64,000 nt of DNA, taken from NCBI RefSeq assembly GCF_900188185.1, contig NZ_FZPA01000008.1:1-64000 (forward strand). Reading direction: 5' to 3'. The first letter of the stretch is position 1, and each line of letters starts with the position of its first letter. A model generated the notes under the pieces. That model did not search any database. It was not told the origin of the DNA and worked only from the letters and a program-made list of their open reading frames with translations. This document shows positions 61,729 to 64,000 of this stretch, one piece after another. The position numbers and the translations under genes were made by a program. This DNA comes from Sphingopyxis indica (GTDB taxonomy: Bacteria > Pseudomonadota > Alphaproteobacteria > Sphingomonadales > Sphingomonadaceae).

Positions 61729-62577
61729 GTGGAGCTGATGCAAATCAGTGCCGATCCATCCCGTCATGTTGCGCGGTTGCCCGACCTTGACGTGGCGGTT
61801 CGGCGGATATTCCCGCTCGGCCGTTTCCTCGACGTCCTTCGGTCGAAGGCAATGGGATTGGTCGCGCCCCATTCCTGGGAAGATCCGCGCGAGGATCCGG
61901 TAGCCTTGTGCATGCTGGAGGGAAGCAAGCTCTCTCCGCCGAAGGGACAACAACCGCTCTCCGCCTATCTGGCGCCGGTCTGGGCGCAATGCTGGTCGCT
62001 CAATCCCGGTTCGGACACCTTGCTTCGCGCTTATTCGCGCGTGCGGATTGATCCACAAAGCCGGCGGAACAGCGATCCTGATGCGGAGGGCGTCATCGTC
62101 ACAACGACCGTCCGGCATCTGTTGTCGGCAGCGGAAGGCTGGCATGCCGACGGTGCCGATAGTCATTTCGTGATCGGCGGTGTCGACTATGTTGAAGACA
62201 GCGAAATCGGCCAGCGCATTGTCAATGCGTGCAACACCGACGGGTACGGACCTGCCTTCTTCCGGACCGTGCCGGGACGCGCCGAATCGCTCCTTTGGAA
62301 GCGGATATATTTCTCACATGAGCAGGAAGTGCGGCTGATGCTGATCGCACGTACCTGGCCGAAGGATCAGTCGGTGCCTCAAGTTCGCAACGTCCGGGTT
62401 GATCCGAACAGACTCTTCCACAGCATCAGTTTCGATCCCCGGCTCATCTCCTTCGAGGCAAAGGAGCGGGAGGCCGAGGTGCGCGATGCAGGCTATAGCG
62501 GTGAAATTCGACCGGACCAAAGCTATCAGAAGATCGTCAATCTGCTGGAAATGCGCCGGGACTGGCCCGATCCCTGA
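61729..62577 (+). CDS. DUF2971-like protein
   Basis: 282 residues from a GTG with AGAGGAGG eight bases upstream. The layout recalls DUF2971: an early SKAMGLVAPHSWEDPREDPV, a middle VWAQCWSLNPGSDTLLRAYS and RVRIDP, and a late LLWKRIYFSHEQEVRLMLIA and LISFEAKEREAE. Family members are common in defence islands and mobile elements; some are effector-like. The match is by pattern and length and is moderate. Confidence 0.6.
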   Translation: MELMQISADPSRHVARLPDLDVAVRRIFPLGRFLDVLRSKAMGLVAPHSWEDPREDPVALCMLEGSKLSPPKGQQPLSAYLAPVWAQCWSLNPGSDTLLRAYSRVRIDPQSRRNSDPDAEGVIVTTTVRHLLSAAEGWHADGADSHFVIGGVDYVEDSEIGQRIVNACNTDGYGPAFFRTVPGRAESLLWKRIYFSHEQEVRLMLIARTWPKDQSVPQVRNVRVDPNRLFHSISFDPRLISFEAKEREAEVRDAGYSGEIRPDQSYQKIVNLLEMRRDWPDP

Positions 62578-62582
62578 CAGAA

Positions 62583-62777
62583 TTATTTCCCATCAATCTG
62601 GTCGATCAGGCGCTGGACTATCCCGATCGGCGTGTCGTCGATCGGCCGGATGGTCTCGCCGCAACCTGGGCACTCGACCGTGCGCTCCAGTCGCAAAGTC
62701 CGATAGCTGACGCTGAATTCCCGCCCGCAGACCGGGCAATCGGCCTGTGCCCTGATGCCGTCCAGATCATTGGCCAT
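62583..62777 (-). CDS. Small zinc-ribbon protein
   Basis: 64 residues: MANDLDGIRAQADCPVCGRE, FSVSYRTLRLERTVECPGCG, ETIRPIDDTPIGIVQRLIDQ. Two CPxC knuckles 22 residues apart form a zinc ribbon like those that recruit or modulate DNA/RNA polymerases. It is convergent with the DUF2971-like gene, six bases away. Confidence 0.7.
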   Translation of the reverse strand: MANDLDGIRAQADCPVCGREFSVSYRTLRLERTVECPGCGETIRPIDDTPIGIVQRLIDQIDGK

Positions 62778-62844
62778 GGCGCGTCAATAGCACAGCCGGA
62801 CCAGCGACACCAAAGGCCGAGACCGCCCGCCTGCGGCGGGCGCG

Positions 62845-62927
62845 AGAGGAAGAGGAAGGCCGGGGGCCTACGTGACGGGCTGGTAGCCGGGAGAGAGTCT
62901 CGCGGCGGCCCGTCATGGAGAAGCCCC
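62845..62927 (+). promoter_or_regulatory. Structured 5' leader of the second parB (copy 5)
   Basis: AGAGGAAGAG (62845-62854), P1 CGTGACGGGC (62871-62880) with GCCCGTCATG (62908-62917), inner hairpin GCCGGGAG-AGAGT-CTCGCGGC (one mismatch), GGAG and ATG at 62928. Confidence 0.78.
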
Positions 62928-64000
62928 ATGGCCAAAGCGCCTCAGAAACTCGTCCTCAGCGGCTCGCGCGACATTCCGTTCGACCGCCTGCATCTGTCCC
63001 AGTCCAATGTCCGCCGGGTGAAAGCCGGCGTATCGATCGGCGAGCTGGCGGAGGATATCGTCCGCCGCACGCTGCTCCAGAGCCTCAACGTGCGGCCCAT
63101 CCTCGACGCGGATGGCGAGGAGACCGGCCAGTTCGAAGTGCCGGCCGGTGGCCGGCGGTTCCGCGCGCTCGAACTGCTGGTGAAGCAGAAGCGGCTCGCG
63201 AAGGACGCGCCTATTCCCTGCGTGGTCAAGGCAGCCAATGATGTCGTCTCCGCCGAAGAAGACAGCTATGCGGAAAACACCTTCCGCGAGCAGCTTCACC
63301 CTCTCGACCAGTTCCGCGCCATGCGGGCGATGGTGGACAAGGGCCAGGATATCGAATCGATCGCCGCACACTTCCTGGTGACGCCGGCCGTCGTGAGCCA
63401 GCGGCTGAAGCTCGCCAAGGTCTCGCCCAGGCTGCACGAGGTCTATGCCGAGGACGGCATGACGCTGGAGCAGCTCATGGCCTTTTCCGTCTCCGATGAC
63501 CATGAGCGCCAGGAGCAGGTCTGGGAACTGCTTGCTCACAGCTACAACCGGTCGGGCGCCTATATCCGGCAGAAGCTGACCGAGAACAGCGTGCGCGTCG
63601 CGGACAAGCGGGTGCGGTTCGTCGGGGTCGAGGCCTATGTCGAGGCCGGCGGCGGCGTGATGCGCGACCTGTTCGAGGAGGACGATGGCGGCTGGCTGAC
63701 CGATCCCTCGCTCCTCGACCGGCTGGTCACCGAAAAACTTCAGGTCGAAGGCGAGAAGATCGGCACCGAGGGCTGGAAGTGGGTCGCGACCGCCGTCGAC
63801 CTGCCCTGGGGTGTTACCAACGGCCTGCGCGAGATTGACGGCGTGCCAGTCCCGCGCACTCCCGAGGAGGAGGCGCGGCTCGCGGAACTGGAGGCCGAGG
63901 CCGAGAAGATCGAAGCGGAATGGTCCGACGACCCGAATGTGCCGGACGAGGTGCATGAGCGCATTGCTGCCATCGATGTCGAGATCGGCGCGCTGGTCGA
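62928..64000 (+). CDS. parB: ParB-family protein of the right-hand element (cut by window end)
   Basis: At least 357 residues, open at the window edge. It is a close relative of the protein at 42740: KLVLSGSRDIPFDRLHLSQS, NVRRVKAGVSIGELAEDIVR, VPAGGRRFRALELLVKQKRL, HPLDQFRAMRAMVDKGQDIE, TENSVRVADKRVRFVGVEAY. The relation runs through the ParB/Srx domain, HTH and the following region, with a Ser-Tyr-Ala-Glu-Asn for the usual E(N/H) box. Having two such genes on either side of an att site supports two separate elements. Confidence 0.93.
   Translation, partial: MAKAPQKLVLSGSRDIPFDRLHLSQSNVRRVKAGVSIGELAEDIVRRTLLQSLNVRPILDADGEETGQFEVPAGGRRFRALELLVKQKRLAKDAPIPCVVKAANDVVSAEEDSYAENTFREQLHPLDQFRAMRAMVDKGQDIESIAAHFLVTPAVVSQRLKLAKVSPRLHEVYAEDGMTLEQLMAFSVSDDHERQEQVWELLAHSYNRSGAYIRQKLTENSVRVADKRVRFVGVEAYVEAGGGVMRDLFEEDDGGWLTDPSLLDRLVTEKLQVEGEKIGTEGWKWVATAVDLPWGVTNGLREIDGVPVPRTPEEEARLAELEAEAEKIEAEWSDDPNVPDEVHERIAAIDVEIGALV

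Overview
The window is high-GC alphaproteobacterial DNA, most likely from a sphingomonad (inference from the conjugation gene order, the RPA-type replication initiator, the DUF736/DUF2840/DUF2285 set and a GTTC-N7-GTTC SOS box). Nearly all of it, from about 7 kb to 59.86 kb and probably from before base 1, is one integrative and conjugative element (ICE). Its right end is marked by a tyrosine integrase (58361-59632) beside the 3' half of a tRNA-Gly(GCC) gene (59816-59864). The left end is not visible. To the right of that attachment site a second element of the same kind begins (ArdC, DUF2958, a DUF2971-like protein, a zinc ribbon and a second ParB cut by the window edge), so the window appears to hold a junction between two related mobile elements.

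Layout. 1-7 kb is an accessory region of insertion-sequence remnants, a glutathione-transferase fragment, a SAM methyltransferase, a TetR gene, a four-gene operon with two odd TetR-like proteins, and a LysR regulator. 7.1-21.3 kb is the mating machinery on the minus strand: DUF2274, trbI, G, F, L, K, J, E, D, C, B, a ribbon-helix-helix protein, the coupling protein traG and a relaxase. A palindrome-rich intergenic stretch after the relaxase is the best oriT candidate. 21.5-27.6 kb holds a lytic transglycosylase, DUF736, the TraF peptidase, DUF2840, parA, three iterons, repA, an AlpA-like HTH protein and DUF2285 proteins; the element can plausibly replicate and segregate as a plasmid after excision. 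27.8-34 kb carries small conserved proteins, a TetR/DUF1348 pair, DUF2493 and a Toprim protein.

34-47.3 kb contains a 1442-residue methylase/strawberry-notch helicase, a VapBC toxin-antitoxin pair, a block of small orphan families, ParB, a PP-loop (PAPS-reductase-like) enzyme and DUF932. 47.6-58.2 kb is cargo: a GAF-GGDEF-EAL protein, two TetR regulators, an SRAP peptidase, an HNH-type protein and the imuA-imuB-dnaE2 mutasome under a recognisable SOS box.

The most interesting signal is a repeated, apparently structured 5' leader. It lies just before parB, the PP-loop gene, DUF932, ardC and the second parB, with looser versions before the helicase and DUF2493 genes. Two nested stems show compensatory base changes, a conserved hairpin loop, and a Shine-Dalgarno GGAG partly buried in the outer stem. 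It looks like a common cis-regulatory RNA (or single-strand DNA element) for establishment and anti-defence genes. Other notable points are a shared TetR operator at several promoters, three iterons beside repA, a 43-bp near-perfect palindrome, and a single-base frameshift in a DUF6499-DUF2285 gene. All functional calls rest on reading the sequence and recalled family knowledge; no search was run.
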